A stretch of DNA of 64,000 nt from Mycobacterium neglectum. GTDB taxonomy: Bacteria > Actinomycetota > Actinomycetes > Mycobacteriales > Mycobacteriaceae. The DNA is taken from positions 1 to 64,000 of the forward strand of contig NZ_NVQE01000003.1 of assembly GCF_002591975.1 (NCBI RefSeq). Reading direction: 5' to 3'. A program made the position numbers and the translations under genes. The notes under the pieces are model-generated. The model was given only the letters and a program-made list of their open reading frames with translations. It did not search any database and was not told where the DNA came from. The stretch's first letter is position 1. The number at the start of each line of letters is the position of its first letter. Below, one piece after another: positions 46,957 to 56,759 of the stretch.

Positions 46957-48792
46957 GTGAGCCACTACAAGAGCAACGTCCGTGACCAGGAATTCAACCT
47001 TTTCGAGGTCTTCGGGCTCGACAAGGTTCTCGGTACCGGCGACTACGCCGACATCGATGTAGACACCGCCCGCGAAATGCTCGGAGAGATGGCGAAACTG
47101 GCCGCTGGGCCGATCGCCGAATCGTTCGCCGACGCGGATCGCAATCCCCCGGTGTTCGACCCCAAGACCCATACCGTGACACTGCCCGAGTCGTTCAAGA
47201 AGTCGATGCGGGTGATGTTCGACGGCGGCTGGGACAAGGTCGGCGTGCTCGAGGAACTCGGCGGCATGCCGATGCCCCGCTCGCTGCAGTGGGCCCTGAT
47301 CGAGCACATCCTTGGCGCGAACCCGGCGGCGTATATGTACGCGATGGGCTCGGGCATGGCCGAGATCTTCTACAAGAACGGCACCGACGAGCAGAAGAAG
47401 TGGGCCGTGCTGGCCGCCGAGCGCGGCTGGGGCGCCACCATGGTGCTGACCGAGCCGGACGCGGGTTCCGACGTCGGCGCAGGCCGCACCAAGGCCGTGC
47501 AGCAAGCCGACGGCACCTGGCACATCGACGGCGTCAAGCGCTTCATCACCTCGGGCGACTCCGACGACCTGTTCGAGAACATCATGCACCTGGTGCTGGC
47601 CCGCCCCGAAGGCGCTGGCCCGGGCACCAAGGGGTTGTCGCTGTTCTTCGTGCCGAAGTTCCACTTCGATCCCGAAACCGGCGAGCCCGGTGAGCGCAAC
47701 GGCGTGTTCGTCACCAACGTCGAGCACAAGATGGGCCTCAAGGTCTCTGCCACCTGCGAGCTCTCGCTCGGCCAGCACGACACTCCCGCCGTCGGCTGGC
47801 TCGTCGGCGAAGTGCACGACGGTATTGCGCAGATGTTCGACGTCATCGAGCAGGCTCGGATGATGGTGGGCACCAAGGCTATTGCGACGTTGTCGACCGG
47901 CTACCTCAACGCGCTCGAGTACGCCAAGGAGCGCGTGCAGGGCGCCGATATGACGCAGATGACCGACAAGACGGCTCCGCGCGTTACCATCACGCACCAC
48001 CCCGATGTGCGGCGTTCGCTGATGACCCAGAAGGCATACGCCGAGGGTCTGCGCGCCCTGTACCTCTACACGGCGACCTATCAGGACTCCGCGGTGGCCA
48101 AGACCGTGCACGACGTCGACGCCGAGCTGGCGGTCAGGGTCAACGACCTGCTGCTGCCGATCGTCAAGGGTGTCGGTTCGGAGCAGGCCTACGCCAAGCT
48201 GACCGAGAGCCTGCAGACCTTCGGCGGTTCTGGCTTCCTGCAGGACTACCCGATCGAGCAGTACATCCGCGACGCCAAGATCGACTCGCTGTACGAGGGC
48301 ACCACCGCCATCCAGGCGCAGGACTTCTTCTTCCGCAAGATCGTCCGCGACAAGGGTGCGGCGCTGGCCCACGTGGCAGGGCAGATCGAGCAGTTCGTCA
48401 AGAACGAGTCCGGTAACGGCCGACTCAAGGCCGAACGTGCACTGCTGGCGACCGCGCTGGAGGATGTGCAGGCCATGGCGGCCTCGCTGACCGGCTACCT
48501 GATGGCCGCACAGGAGAACCCGACCGAGCTCTACAAGGTCGGCCTGGGTTCGGTGCGCTTCCTGATGAGCGTCGGCGATCTGGTGATCGGCTGGCTGCTC
48601 ACCAAGCAGGCCGCGGTGGCGATCGAGGCGCTCGACAACGGCGCAAGCGGTGCCGATCGCGCGTTCTACGAGGGCAAGGTCGGCGTGGCGTCGTTCTTCG
48701 CGAAGAACATGCTGCCGCTGCTGACCAGCACGCGCCAGGTCGTCGAGAATCTCGACAACGATGTGATGGAGCTGGACGAGGCGGCCTTCTAG
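46957..48792 (+). CDS. fadE5: Acyl-CoA dehydrogenase FadE5
   Basis: FAD-dependent acyl-CoA dehydrogenase of 611 residues, the long FadE5 type with N- and C-terminal extensions. It forms the C2-C3 double bond in acyl-CoA of broad chain length. Visible are the [20 protein letters not shown] substrate/FAD segment, [11 protein letters not shown], the helical region [32 protein letters not shown] and [27 protein letters not shown] near the flavin. GTG start with GAGGAGGA upstream. It lies beside the pks locus but corresponds to Rv0244c, next to fadA2 in M. tuberculosis. A strong hairpin follows. Confidence 0.95.
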   Translation: MSHYKSNVRDQEFNLFEVFGLDKVLGTGDYADIDVDTAREMLGEMAKLAAGPIAESFADADRNPPVFDPKTHTVTLPESFKKSMRVMFDGGWDKVGVLEELGGMPMPRSLQWALIEHILGANPAAYMYAMGSGMAEIFYKNGTDEQKKWAVLAAERGWGATMVLTEPDAGSDVGAGRTKAVQQADGTWHIDGVKRFITSGDSDDLFENIMHLVLARPEGAGPGTKGLSLFFVPKFHFDPETGEPGERNGVFVTNVEHKMGLKVSATCELSLGQHDTPAVGWLVGEVHDGIAQMFDVIEQARMMVGTKAIATLSTGYLNALEYAKERVQGADMTQMTDKTAPRVTITHHPDVRRSLMTQKAYAEGLRALYLYTATYQDSAVAKTVHDVDAELAVRVNDLLLPIVKGVGSEQAYAKLTESLQTFGGSGFLQDYPIEQYIRDAKIDSLYEGTTAIQAQDFFFRKIVRDKGAALAHVAGQIEQFVKNESGNGRLKAERALLATALEDVQAMAASLTGYLMAAQENPTELYKVGLGSVRFLMSVGDLVIGWLLTKQAAVAIEALDNGASGADRAFYEGKVGVASFFAKNMLPLLTSTRQVVENLDNDVMELDEAAF

Positions 48793-48804
48793 CCGCTTCG
48801 AACC

Positions 48805-48837
48805 AAGACGCCCCCGGACTCTTCCCGGGGGCGTCTT
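48805..48837 (+). terminator. Strong hairpin terminator after fadE5
   Basis: A perfect 13-bp stem, AAGACGCCCCCGG (48805-48817) pairing with CCGGGGGCGTCTT (48825-48837), around a 7-base loop, 13 bases after the fadE5 stop. There is no long U tract, as is common for mycobacterial terminators. Confidence 0.85.
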
Positions 48838-49024
48838 GCGGTTCATGTCTGAAAATTAGGGCGGGTTCGGGAGGACATCTAGGTGCGTCTCATTGGTCTC
48901 GCGCGTCCGGCTTGCAACCTTGGTGCCGGCTCTTCGGATTAGTCACTCCCGAACCCGTCGTGCAATCGATCCTACGCTTGTGATCATGGTCACACCAGGC
49001 CAATTTTTGTCGCCGAGGTTGCCC

Positions 49025-49948
49025 TCAACGGGCCTTCGTGAGCAGCAGCGCCCTGGTGCGTGCCCGCCCCTCGGCAGAGGCATCGAACACCGATGCGGTG
49101 AACTCGTCGACACCCGCGGCGCTCAATTCGTCGAGGCGGGCAGACACCGTTTCCTCGTCACCGATGATCGCCGCGTCTTCGGGCCCGGCGTAGCCCTCGC
49201 GGTCGAGCATCGCGCGGTATGACGGCAGGGTGCCGTAGACCGCGAACTCCTTGGCGGCCTGCCGCCGGGCACCGTCGACGTCGTCGGTGACGCTGATCGG
49301 CAGCGCGGCCGCGACCCGCACCGCGGACTCCGGACGTCCGGCCTCGGCCGCCGCGCCGCGCAGTGTGGGCACCACGTGTTCGGCCAATGTCTTGGGCCCG
49401 GTCATCCACGTCAGCGTCCCGGCTGTGCGCCTGCCGGTGAGCCGCAGCATCTGCGGGCCGAGCGCAGCAATGTAGAGCTCGGGCTCTGGTGCGGGAACCT
49501 GTAGCGCACCCCGGGCCGTCCAGAACTCACCCGTGGCATCCGCGGGCTCACCGGCCAGTAGCGGCTGCAGGCCGTCGAGGTATTCGCGCATCTGGCGCAA
49601 CGCCCGATCCCAGGAGACGCCCCACATTCCTTCGGTCACCATCCGGTGACTCATTCCGATGCCCAGCTTGAACCGGCCGCCGCTGATCAGGCTGAGTGTC
49701 AGGGCGCGTTGAGCGAGCTGCATCGGGTGCTGAGACTGGATCGGGATTACGGCAGAACCGATTTCGATGCCTTCGACTTCGCGGAAGGCGATGCCGAGCA
49801 CAGTCGTGAGGTCAGCGTCCCACGGCATTTGGGCCATCCAGACCCGGCGGAAGCCCTCGTCACGGATTCTGGTGAGGTTGCCGACCAACGAGTCCACCGG
49901 GGATGCGGCTCCCGCAGACAGTCCCACGATGCTGAGGCTGATATCCAT
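49025..49948 (-). CDS. LLM-class F420-dependent oxidoreductase
   Basis: Luciferase-like monooxygenase-fold protein of about 307 residues, of the mycobacterial F420-dependent type. Features are MAQMPWDADLTTVLGIAFREV, AVIPIQSQHPMQLAQRALTLSLISGGRFKLGIGMSH (the usual segment binding the deazaflavin) and ELYIAALGPQMLRLTGRRTAGTLTWM. Substrate unknown. The ATG at 49948 has GGGAAG just upstream; another ATG three codons earlier is possible. The gene diverges from the TDT carrier gene. It and its neighbour separate fadE5 from fadA2, which are adjacent in M. tuberculosis. Confidence 0.88.
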   Translation of the reverse strand: MDISLSIVGLSAGAASPVDSLVGNLTRIRDEGFRRVWMAQMPWDADLTTVLGIAFREVEGIEIGSAVIPIQSQHPMQLAQRALTLSLISGGRFKLGIGMSHRMVTEGMWGVSWDRALRQMREYLDGLQPLLAGEPADATGEFWTARGALQVPAPEPELYIAALGPQMLRLTGRRTAGTLTWMTGPKTLAEHVVPTLRGAAAEAGRPESAVRVAAALPISVTDDVDGARRQAAKEFAVYGTLPSYRAMLDREGYAGPEDAAIIGDEETVSARLDELSAAGVDEFTASVFDASAEGRARTRALLLTKAR

Positions 49949-50022
49949 GCTTCCCATTTAAGTCTCAACGTCAGCGGCGAGCCTGCGGTTGCGTCGATGA
50001 GGTGTCCGCAGATACTGCGGCC

Positions 50023-51144
50023 ATGACGACCGAACTCGCCCGACTACAACACTTCGGCCCGAACTGGTTCGCGTCGGTGATGGGCACCGGCATCGTGGCC
50101 ACCGCCGGTGCCACGCTGCCGGTCCACATTCCCGGGCTGCATGTGTTCGCACGCGTCGTATGGGTGGTGGCGGCGGTGCTGCTCGTCGTGCTCGTCATTG
50201 CGGTGACGGTGCAGCGAATTCGGCATCCGTCGGCTTCGCGCGGCCACGCGCGCAACCCGCAGATGGCGCACTTCTACGGCGCCGCACCGATGGCACTGTT
50301 GACGGTCGGCTCGGGTGCCTTGTTGATCGGCAAGGATCTGATCGGTGAGCGCATCGCCGTGGACCTTGCGTGGTTTCTGTGGACGACGGGCACCCTCGGC
50401 GGTCTGTTCACCGCAGCGACCATCCCGTTCCTGATGTTCACCCAGATCAACGTCGAACCGGACGCCGCCTTTGGTGGCTGGCTGATGCCGGTGGTGCCGC
50501 CGATGGTGTCCGCGGCGTCAGGGGCACTGCTGATCCCGCACATGGCGCCGGGCAGTGGCCGCACGACGATGCTGTACGGCTGTTACGCGATGTTCGGCCT
50601 GTCACTCATCGCGGCGTTGATCATCATCTCGATGATCTGGAGCAGGCTCGCCCTGTACGGCACGTCGGGAACCACCCGGGTGCCGACGCTGTGGATCGTG
50701 CTGGGCCCGCTCGGTCAGGGCATCACCGCCGCGGGCCTGCTCGGCGCGAATGCGGCGTTGGCCGTCCCGCCGGAACTGGCCAGCGGCATGAATGTGTTCG
50801 CGGTCCTGTTCGGTGTGCCCGTATGGGGGTTCGCGATGTTGTGGATCGTGCTGGCGACCGAACTCACGGTCCGTACGCTGCGGCGCGGGATGCCGTTCGC
50901 GCTGACCTGGTGGAGCCTGACGTTCCCGGTGGGCACGTTCGTCACCGGCACGACGCAATTGGCGAACCGCACCGGGCTGCCCGCTTTCCGGGTGGCCGCC
51001 GCGATCGCCTACCTCGCCCTGTTGGGGACATGGGGGTTGGTCGCGGTGAAAACCGCTCGCGGCAGCCTCGGTGGGGGCCTGTTCACTCCGCCCCCGGCGG
51101 CCGGGCCGATCAAGGCCAAAAAGGATCCGCCGCCCAACTCCTAG
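50023..51144 (+). CDS. TDT-family membrane transporter (TehA/SLAC1-like)
   Basis: A 373-residue protein with ten predicted helices. The opening LQHFGPNWFASVMGTGIVATAG is the TDT (tellurite-resistance/dicarboxylate) signature, followed by repeated TM pairs such as FTAATIPFLMFTQINVEPDAAFGGWLMPVVPPMVSA and TWWSLTFPVGTFVTGT. Family members carry C4-dicarboxylates, sulfite or tellurite-related anions; which one cannot be said. The ATG at 50023 has little ribosome binding site. The C-terminal tail is rich in Pro and Lys. It is convergent with fadA2. Confidence 0.87.
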   Translation: MTTELARLQHFGPNWFASVMGTGIVATAGATLPVHIPGLHVFARVVWVVAAVLLVVLVIAVTVQRIRHPSASRGHARNPQMAHFYGAAPMALLTVGSGALLIGKDLIGERIAVDLAWFLWTTGTLGGLFTAATIPFLMFTQINVEPDAAFGGWLMPVVPPMVSAASGALLIPHMAPGSGRTTMLYGCYAMFGLSLIAALIIISMIWSRLALYGTSGTTRVPTLWIVLGPLGQGITAAGLLGANAALAVPPELASGMNVFAVLFGVPVWGFAMLWIVLATELTVRTLRRGMPFALTWWSLTFPVGTFVTGTTQLANRTGLPAFRVAAAIAYLALLGTWGLVAVKTARGSLGGGLFTPPPAAGPIKAKKDPPPNS

Positions 51145-51264
51145 GCGGGCGCAAAATTTAGAGCCCCGTGCTGACGTCGGGTCGGGGGGTCAGACGCCAA
51201 CACGGAGCTATCCGGTGTATCGACACCTCCCGCTGCACCGTTACACGCGTGACGAAATTGTTCC

Positions 51265-52575
51265 TCAGGCCTCGAGAATTGCCGCGACGCCCTGACCGCC
51301 AGCTGCGCAAATGGAAATCAAACCGCGCACCGGACCGCCCGTCTCTCCCCCGTTTTCTTCTTTCTTCAGCTTCAGTTGCTTGGCCAACTGCGCGACGATC
51401 CGCCCGCCGGTGGCTGCGAACGGATGGCCCGCCGCCAGCGACGAACCGTTGACGTTGAGCTTGGATCTGTCGATGCTGCCCAGCGCCTTGTCCAGGCCGA
51501 GCCGCTCCTTGCAGTACTCCTCGGATTCCCACGCCGCCAGCGTGGCCAGGACCACCGATGCGAACGCCTCGTGGATCTCGTAGTAGTCGAAGTCCTGGAG
51601 GCTCAGACCGTTTCGCGCCAGCAGCCGCGGCACCGCGTAAGTGGGCGCCATCAACAGGCCGTCTTCGCCGTTGACGTAGTCCACGGCCGCGGTCTCGCCG
51701 TCGACGAAGTACGCCAGCGGCTCGATTCCATGAGCCACGGCCCACTCATCGGTCGCCAGCAGTGCCACGGACGCACCGTCGGTCAGCGGGGTCGAATTCC
51801 CTGCGGTCATCGTCGCGTCGCCGCTCTTCACGCCGAACACGGGTTTGAGGCCGGCCAGCTTTTCAGCCGACGAATCCGCCCGCAGATTGTTGTCCCGGTA
51901 CACACCGAGGAATCCGGTGACGAGGTCGTCGAAGAACCCTCGGTCGTACGCGGCAGCCATGTTGCGGTGGCTGGCGGCGGCCAGCTCATCCTGATCGACG
52001 CGCTTGACGCCCATGTTCTTGGCGGTGATCGCGGCGTGCTCACCCATCGACATTCCAGTGCGCGGCTCGCTGTTGACGGGGATCTCCACGCCGAGGGAGG
52101 CGGGCAGCTTGCCGACCAGCTTGAGCCGGTCGAGGTTGGACTTGCTGCGCCGCAGCCCGAGCAGCACGCGCCGCAGATCGTCGCCGAACGCGATCGGTGC
52201 GTCCGAGGCGGTGTCCACCCCGCCCGCGACAGCCACCTCATAGCGGCCCGCGCCGATTCCGTCCGCGGCGGCGATGGTGGCCTGCAGACCTGTTCCGCAG
52301 GCCTGCTGAATGTCGAACGCCGGCGTATACGCCGACAGCGAGCTGCCAAGCACGCACTCGCGCATCAGGTTGAAGTCGCGACTGTGCTTGAGCACCGCAC
52401 CGCCGATGACCGCACCCAGCGTCTCGCCCGCCAGGTTGTAGCGGTCGATCAGACCATCCAGCGCGGCGGTGAACATGTCCTGGTTGGAGGCGTCGGCGTA
52501 GGCGCCATCCGACCTTGCGAAAGGAATTCTGTTGCCGCCGAGAATGGCGACCTTTCGACGGGTATCACTGGCCAT
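51265..52575 (-). CDS. fadA2: Acetyl-CoA acetyltransferase (thiolase) FadA2
   Basis: Thiolase of 436 residues cleaving 3-ketoacyl-CoA to acetyl-CoA, or condensing in reverse. The acyl-accepting Cys is in DIQQACGTGLQATIAAADG. The C-terminal His/Cys sites are NVNGSSLAAGHPFAATGGR and ISICAAGGQGVA, and YEIHEAFASV is also typical. ATG 52575 is used; TACTAT nine bases upstream could be the -10 of a leaderless mRNA, and a GTG at 52593 is in frame. It diverges from fabG4, with a TetR-type palindrome in the short spacer. It corresponds to Rv0243. Confidence 0.95.
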   Translation of the reverse strand: MASDTRRKVAILGGNRIPFARSDGAYADASNQDMFTAALDGLIDRYNLAGETLGAVIGGAVLKHSRDFNLMRECVLGSSLSAYTPAFDIQQACGTGLQATIAAADGIGAGRYEVAVAGGVDTASDAPIAFGDDLRRVLLGLRRSKSNLDRLKLVGKLPASLGVEIPVNSEPRTGMSMGEHAAITAKNMGVKRVDQDELAAASHRNMAAAYDRGFFDDLVTGFLGVYRDNNLRADSSAEKLAGLKPVFGVKSGDATMTAGNSTPLTDGASVALLATDEWAVAHGIEPLAYFVDGETAAVDYVNGEDGLLMAPTYAVPRLLARNGLSLQDFDYYEIHEAFASVVLATLAAWESEEYCKERLGLDKALGSIDRSKLNVNGSSLAAGHPFAATGGRIVAQLAKQLKLKKEENGGETGGPVRGLISICAAGGQGVAAILEA

Positions 52576-52597
52576 GAGCCCCATAGTACCCACCCTT

Positions 52598-52613
52598 CTT
52601 ACTCTGGAGTAAG
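52598..52613. promoter_or_regulatory. Palindromic operator between fadA2 and fabG4
   Basis: CTTACT-CTGG-AGTAAG is a perfect 16-bp dyad in the 47-bp spacer between the two divergent starts, so one bound protein could block both promoters. The core TTACTC-NN-GAGTAA is identical to that at the tetR start (55442-55455). Confidence 0.65.
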
Positions 52614-52622
52614 TTCGTCCCC

Positions 52623-53978
52623 ATGGCTACCGATCTGTACTCGCAAATCGTCCACTCGGCGCCCGGGTCCTTCCTCGCCAAGCAGTTCGGCGTCCCACAG
52701 CCCGAGACGCTGCGTCGCTACCGGGCGGGTGACCCGCCCTTGGCGGGCACGCTGCTGATCGGCGGTGAGGGCCGCGTCGTTGAGCCACTGCGCGCCGCGC
52801 TCTCCGAGGACTACGACGTGGTCTCCAACAACCTCGGCGGCCGCTGGGCCGACTCGTTCGGCGGGCTCGTGTACGACGCCACCGGCATCACCGAACCCGT
52901 GGCACTGAAGGGGTTGTACAAATTCTTCACTCCGTTGCTGCGCAACCTCGGCCCGTCGGGCCGGATCGTCGTCATCGGCACCACGCCCGAGGATGCCGGC
53001 AGCGCGGGAGAACGGATCGCGCAGCGCGCGCTCGAAGGATTCACGCGCTCGCTCGGCAAGGAGATGCGGCGCGGCGCCACCGTGAACCTGGTCTATCTCG
53101 CGGCCGGTGCGAAGCCGGCGGCGACCGGGCTCGAGTCGACGCTGCGGTTCCTGCTGTCGGGGAAGTCCGCCTACGTCGACGGCCAGGTGTTCCGGGTCGG
53201 TGCGGACGACGCGGCGCCGCCCGCGGACTGGGACCGCCCGCTGGACGGAAAGATCGCGTTGGTGACGGGTGCGGCGCGCGGCATCGGCGCCACCATCGCC
53301 GAGGTGTTCGCCCGTGACGGCGCCAGCGTGATCGCCGTCGACGTCGAAGGCGCCCACGAGGATCTGGGGAAGGTCGCATCGAAGGTGGGCGCCACCGCGC
53401 TCACGCTGGACGTCACAGCCGACGACGCCGTCGAACAGATCGCCGAACACCTGCGCGAGAACTACCACGGGTCGACGCTCGACATCCTCATCAACAATGC
53501 GGGCATCACCCGCGACAAGCTTCTCGCCAATATGGACGAAGCGCGCTGGGACTCCGTGGTCGCCGTCAATCTCCTTGCCCCGCTTCGGCTTACCGAAGGC
53601 CTGGTTGGCAACGGGACCATCGGCGAGGGTGGCAGGGTGGTCGGGTTGTCCTCGATGGCCGGCATCGCGGGCAACCGCGGCCAGACGAACTACGGGGCCA
53701 CCAAGGCGGGCATGATCGGGCTGACCGACGCGCTGTCTGCCGAGTACGCCGACAAGGGCATCACGGTCAACGCCGTCGCCCCCGGCTTCATCGAGACCAA
53801 GATGACCGAGGCCATGCCGCTGGCAACCCGTGAGGTGGCACGCAGGCTCAACTCGCTGAACCAGGGCGGCCAGCCGATCGACGTCGCCGAGACCATCGCC
53901 TACTTCGCGAGCCCCGCATCCAATGCCGTCACCGGCAACACCATTCGGGTGTGCGGCCAGGCCATGCTGGGAGCCTAG
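52623..53978 (+). CDS. fabG4: High-molecular-weight 3-oxoacyl-ACP/CoA reductase FabG4
   Basis: A 451-residue reductase with an N-terminal flavodoxin-like Rossmann domain (about 1-205) and a C-terminal SDR domain, the HMwFabG arrangement that uses NADH. The SDR part has [34 protein letters not shown], catalytic Ser in [10 protein letters not shown] and Tyr-x3-Lys in NYGATKAG. It reduces 3-oxoacyl-CoA or -ACP to the (R)-3-hydroxy form, or the reverse. It is followed after one base by htdX, the matching hydratase. It corresponds to Rv0242c. Confidence 0.95.
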   Translation: MATDLYSQIVHSAPGSFLAKQFGVPQPETLRRYRAGDPPLAGTLLIGGEGRVVEPLRAALSEDYDVVSNNLGGRWADSFGGLVYDATGITEPVALKGLYKFFTPLLRNLGPSGRIVVIGTTPEDAGSAGERIAQRALEGFTRSLGKEMRRGATVNLVYLAAGAKPAATGLESTLRFLLSGKSAYVDGQVFRVGADDAAPPADWDRPLDGKIALVTGAARGIGATIAEVFARDGASVIAVDVEGAHEDLGKVASKVGATALTLDVTADDAVEQIAEHLRENYHGSTLDILINNAGITRDKLLANMDEARWDSVVAVNLLAPLRLTEGLVGNGTIGEGGRVVGLSSMAGIAGNRGQTNYGATKAGMIGLTDALSAEYADKGITVNAVAPGFIETKMTEAMPLATREVARRLNSLNQGGQPIDVAETIAYFASPASNAVTGNTIRVCGQAMLGA

Positions 53979-53979
53979 G

Positions 53980-54822
53980 GTGACCCAGCCATCGGGAATG
54001 AGAAACCTGCTGCGTGCGGCGGCGGGTGCGATGCCGTTCGTGCCGCGCAGCGACACACTGCCGGACCGCACGCTGACGGTCGAGGATCTGCCGATCGACA
54101 GCGCGAATGTCGCGGCGTATGCGGCGGTGACCGGACTGCGATTCGGTGACGCCGTACCGCTGACGTATCCGTTCGCATTGACATTCCCGACGGTCATGTC
54201 GCTGGTCACCGGTTTCGACTTCCCTTTTGCCGCAATGGGTTCGGTGCACATCGAGAACCACATCACGCAGTACCGCCCGATCGCGGTGACCGACACCGTC
54301 TCGGCGAAGGTGCACGCACAAAACCTGCGTGAGCACCGGCGCGGTCTGCTCGTCGACATCGTGACCGACGTGAGCGTCGGCAACGAAAAGGCCTGGCAGC
54401 AGGTGACGACGTTCCTGCACCAACAGAAGACCAGCCTCTCCGACGAGCCGAAGCCGCCGCCGCAGAAGAAGCCGAAGCTGGGCCCCCCGAACGCGATGCT
54501 GCGCATCACGGGTGGTCAGATCCGTCACTACGCGTCGGTTGGCGGTGACCACAACCCGATCCACACCAACCCGATCGCCGCCAAGCTGTTCGGCTTCCCG
54601 ACGGTGATTGCGCACGGGATGTTCAGCGCTGCAGCAGTTCTGGCGAACATCGAGGGTCAGTTGCCCGATGCGGTGAAGTACTCGGTTCGGTTCGTCAAAC
54701 CCGTGGTGCTACCGGCGCGCGCCGGGCTTTACGTCGATCGCGTCGCCGACGGGTGGAACCTCACGCTGCGCCATGCATCGAGCGGAGATCCCCATCTGAT
54801 CGGTTCGGTGGCCGCGCTCTAG
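53980..54822 (+). CDS. htdX: (R)-3-hydroxyacyl-thioester dehydratase HtdX
   Basis: Double hot-dog MaoC-type dehydratase, 280 residues. The catalytic Asp/His hydratase motif is in YASVGGDHNPIHTNPIAAKLFGFPTVIAHGM near 185-215. The N-terminal half (PLTYPFALTFPTVMSLVTGFDFPFAAMG) is the first hot-dog. It interconverts (R)-3-hydroxyacyl and trans-2-enoyl thioesters, the step next to FabG4. The GTG start follows fabG4 by one base. Its TAG overlaps that of the convergent tetR gene in a CTAG. It corresponds to Rv0241c. Confidence 0.94.
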   Translation: MTQPSGMRNLLRAAAGAMPFVPRSDTLPDRTLTVEDLPIDSANVAAYAAVTGLRFGDAVPLTYPFALTFPTVMSLVTGFDFPFAAMGSVHIENHITQYRPIAVTDTVSAKVHAQNLREHRRGLLVDIVTDVSVGNEKAWQQVTTFLHQQKTSLSDEPKPPPQKKPKLGPPNAMLRITGGQIRHYASVGGDHNPIHTNPIAAKLFGFPTVIAHGMFSAAAVLANIEGQLPDAVKYSVRFVKPVVLPARAGLYVDRVADGWNLTLRHASSGDPHLIGSVAAL

Positions 54823-55442
54823 ATCGCGGTGACGGCGGGCGCGTCCTTTTCGGACTGCTTGCCCTTCAATCCCCGCCAGAACAGGTTGATCATCAACTCT
54901 GCGGCCTCGTCGACACTGGCGTCGCCGGTGCTCACTCGCGCGGCCACGGCCTCGCCCGCACCCACCAGCGCGACGGCCATCATGTCGAAGTCGGTGTCGG
55001 GTTCTGGATGACGGGTGCCCGCCTGCAGGAGTCGGCCGACGAGGTCGACGATCCGCTCCCGGCCCTCACGCACGGTGTGTGCGAACGCCTGCGAGCTGGT
55101 GGCCTGGTTGTAGAGCACCATCCACGATGCGCGGTTGGTGTCGATGTAGGTGAGGAACGCCAGTACGGCGTTGCGCAACAGATCTTTCGGGCTCTGGGTG
55201 AAGTCGATCTTGTTGCGCACGTCTTCGACGAATCGGGACAACTCACGGTCCAGGCACGCACCGAACAGTTCCTCTTTGGAGCCGTAGTAGAGGTAAAGCA
55301 TGGGCTTGGAGATCTTGGCTTCGGCGGCGATGGCATCCATCGACGTCTCGTGATAGCCGTTCACCGAGAAAATCTGCACGGCGGCGTCGAGCATTTGCTG
55401 CTCGCGCACCGCGCGCGGCAACCGCTTGGTCCCACCTGCCAT
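54819..55442 (-). CDS. TetR-family transcriptional regulator (Rv0238-like)
   Basis: A 207-residue repressor-type protein. The N-terminal helix-turn-helix reads VQIFSVNGYHETSMDAIAAEAKISKPMLYLYYGSKEELF. The C-terminal half is the variable ligand domain, probably for an acyl-CoA-like effector given the neighbours. The palindrome TTACTC-AA-GAGTAA begins at the first base of the start codon, so it most likely represses itself. The same palindrome controls the fadA2/fabG4 spacer, and a variant lies before fadE5. In M. tuberculosis the toxin pair vapBC24 lies near this spot in my recollection; it is missing here. Confidence 0.9.
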   Translation of the reverse strand: MAGGTKRLPRAVREQQMLDAAVQIFSVNGYHETSMDAIAAEAKISKPMLYLYYGSKEELFGACLDRELSRFVEDVRNKIDFTQSPKDLLRNAVLAFLTYIDTNRASWMVLYNQATSSQAFAHTVREGRERIVDLVGRLLQAGTRHPEPDTDFDMMAVALVGAGEAVAARVSTGDASVDEAAELMINLFWRGLKGKQSEKDAPAVTAI

Positions 55443-55455
55443 TACTCAAGAGTAA
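55442..55455. promoter_or_regulatory. Palindromic operator at the tetR start
   Basis: TTACTC-AA-GAGTAA is a perfect 14-bp dyad overlapping the first base of the tetR start codon. Only the two central bases differ from the fadA2/fabG4 site. It implies a transcript starting at or near the ATG and direct autorepression. Confidence 0.65.
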
Positions 55456-55476
55456 GCAATAAGCGAGCGGTGGGCG

Positions 55477-56649
55477 TCAACAACGTGGGTTGGGCCCCTT
55501 GACCGCCGCCATCCGCAGCACCGACGCGTCCACCTGGGGCATCGACAGCTCACCCGCCGCGACCGCCTGCTCCAGCCGGTCCAGCACGGCTGGCACCTCG
55601 CCGGTGGTCACCCACAGTGCGGTGTCGGCGCCGGCCTGCAATCCGCGCAGCGCCGCCTCGGCGACCCCGAACCGATCGGAGATCGCCTGCATCGATGACA
55701 GGTCATCGGTGAAAACCGGGCCGTTGAACGGCGGGCCGCCATAGCCACCGGAGCGCAGCAGCGCGTAGGCGCTCGGGCTGAGGCTGGCCGGTTCGTTGCC
55801 GGTCAGCCCAGGGACCTGCATGTGGCCGATCATGACGCCGACCGGCAGCTGCGCATTCAGCGTGCGGTACGGAACCAGATCCGAGTTCTGCAGGTCAGCG
55901 ATCGGCGGCGTCGTCACGGCCCCGGTGTGGGAGTCACCCGAGCCGTTCCCGTGCCCCGGGAAATGCTTGAGGACCGGCAACAGTCCCGCATCGCGCAAAC
56001 CGCGGGCATACGCGCCAGCGAAGTCGGTGACCACAGCGGGGTCCGCGCCGAAGGACCGATCGCCGATCACGGTGTCATCCGGGGCGTCGGAGACGTCGAC
56101 CACCGGAGCGAAGTCGATCGTGATGCCCTTACTGCGCATCGCCTGGCCTCGCTGCAGCGCGATCGCGTACACCTGCTCGGGCGTCTGAGTCTGCGCCAGC
56201 ACCCGCGCCGACGGCTGGGGGCCGATCACCGAGGCCAGCCGCGATACCCGGCCACCCTCCTCGTCGACGCTGACCGCCAGGGGCAGCGGGGCCGCCGAGT
56301 TGGCGATGTCGACCAGCGAGCCGTCAGACACCATCGACAAGTCGGTCCAACTGCCGATCATGATGCCGCCGACGTGCTGGCTCTCGACCACTGCTCGGGC
56401 GTCGGCGGCGTCGGTGACGCCGACCATCAACAGCTGCGCCAGCTTGTCGCGAGTCGAGATCTGCGACAGCAGCTCCGGCCCCTGGCCGCAGGCGGGAGCC
56501 GGGATGAGGACGGGCGCCTGCGGCACCGCCGTCGCTGCCATCTCCGGGTGCGGGGCCGCCTGATCCGCGGCCGTCGAGCAGGCGGACACGAGCGCGGGCA
56601 GCGCCACGGCGGCGCATAGCGTTCGCAGCCCCGATCCAATTGAAACCAT
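55477..56649 (-). CDS. lpqI: Lipoprotein LpqI, beta-N-acetylglucosaminidase (NagZ type)
   Basis: Family GH3 enzyme of 390 residues that removes N-acetylglucosamine from muropeptides during cell-wall recycling. The N-terminal signal peptide ends in a lipobox (ALVSACS), so it is membrane-anchored. NagZ motifs are AVSVDEEGGRVSRLAS, ITIDFAPVVDV and the catalytic loop KHFPGHGNGSGDSH. ATG 56649 gives a proper signal peptide; in-frame starts at 56682 and farther upstream would add a non-signal extension. It matches Rv0237. It diverges from the DUF2613/aftD pair, 110 bases away. Confidence 0.92.
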   Translation of the reverse strand: MVSIGSGLRTLCAAVALPALVSACSTAADQAAPHPEMAATAVPQAPVLIPAPACGQGPELLSQISTRDKLAQLLMVGVTDAADARAVVESQHVGGIMIGSWTDLSMVSDGSLVDIANSAAPLPLAVSVDEEGGRVSRLASVIGPQPSARVLAQTQTPEQVYAIALQRGQAMRSKGITIDFAPVVDVSDAPDDTVIGDRSFGADPAVVTDFAGAYARGLRDAGLLPVLKHFPGHGNGSGDSHTGAVTTPPIADLQNSDLVPYRTLNAQLPVGVMIGHMQVPGLTGNEPASLSPSAYALLRSGGYGGPPFNGPVFTDDLSSMQAISDRFGVAEAALRGLQAGADTALWVTTGEVPAVLDRLEQAVAAGELSMPQVDASVLRMAAVKGPNPRC

Positions 56650-56759
56650 GGGCCCCGACACTAGTAGGAAACGAATCCGCATTCGATCCCCCTTCCCGAG
56701 GTGGGCGAAGACGAGGCTCGACGGCGGGGGAGACAAATATTGTCTGCTACTTTGGCCGG

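Noticed and set aside
46867..48846. 659-codon open frame antisense to fadE5
   Set aside because: It mirrors fadE5 exactly, has no family motif and no ribosome binding site. Long antisense frames are normal in high-GC DNA with strong third-position bias.
51145..51264. Terminator hairpin between the TDT gene and fadA2
   Set aside because: CCGTG/CACGG and CTGAC/GTCAG can pair, but asymmetrically around large loops; not convincing compared with the hairpin after fadE5.
52599..54509. 636-codon open frame antisense to fabG4 and htdX
   Set aside because: Both sense genes are fully recognisable. The antisense product is Arg/His/Gly-rich with no motif.
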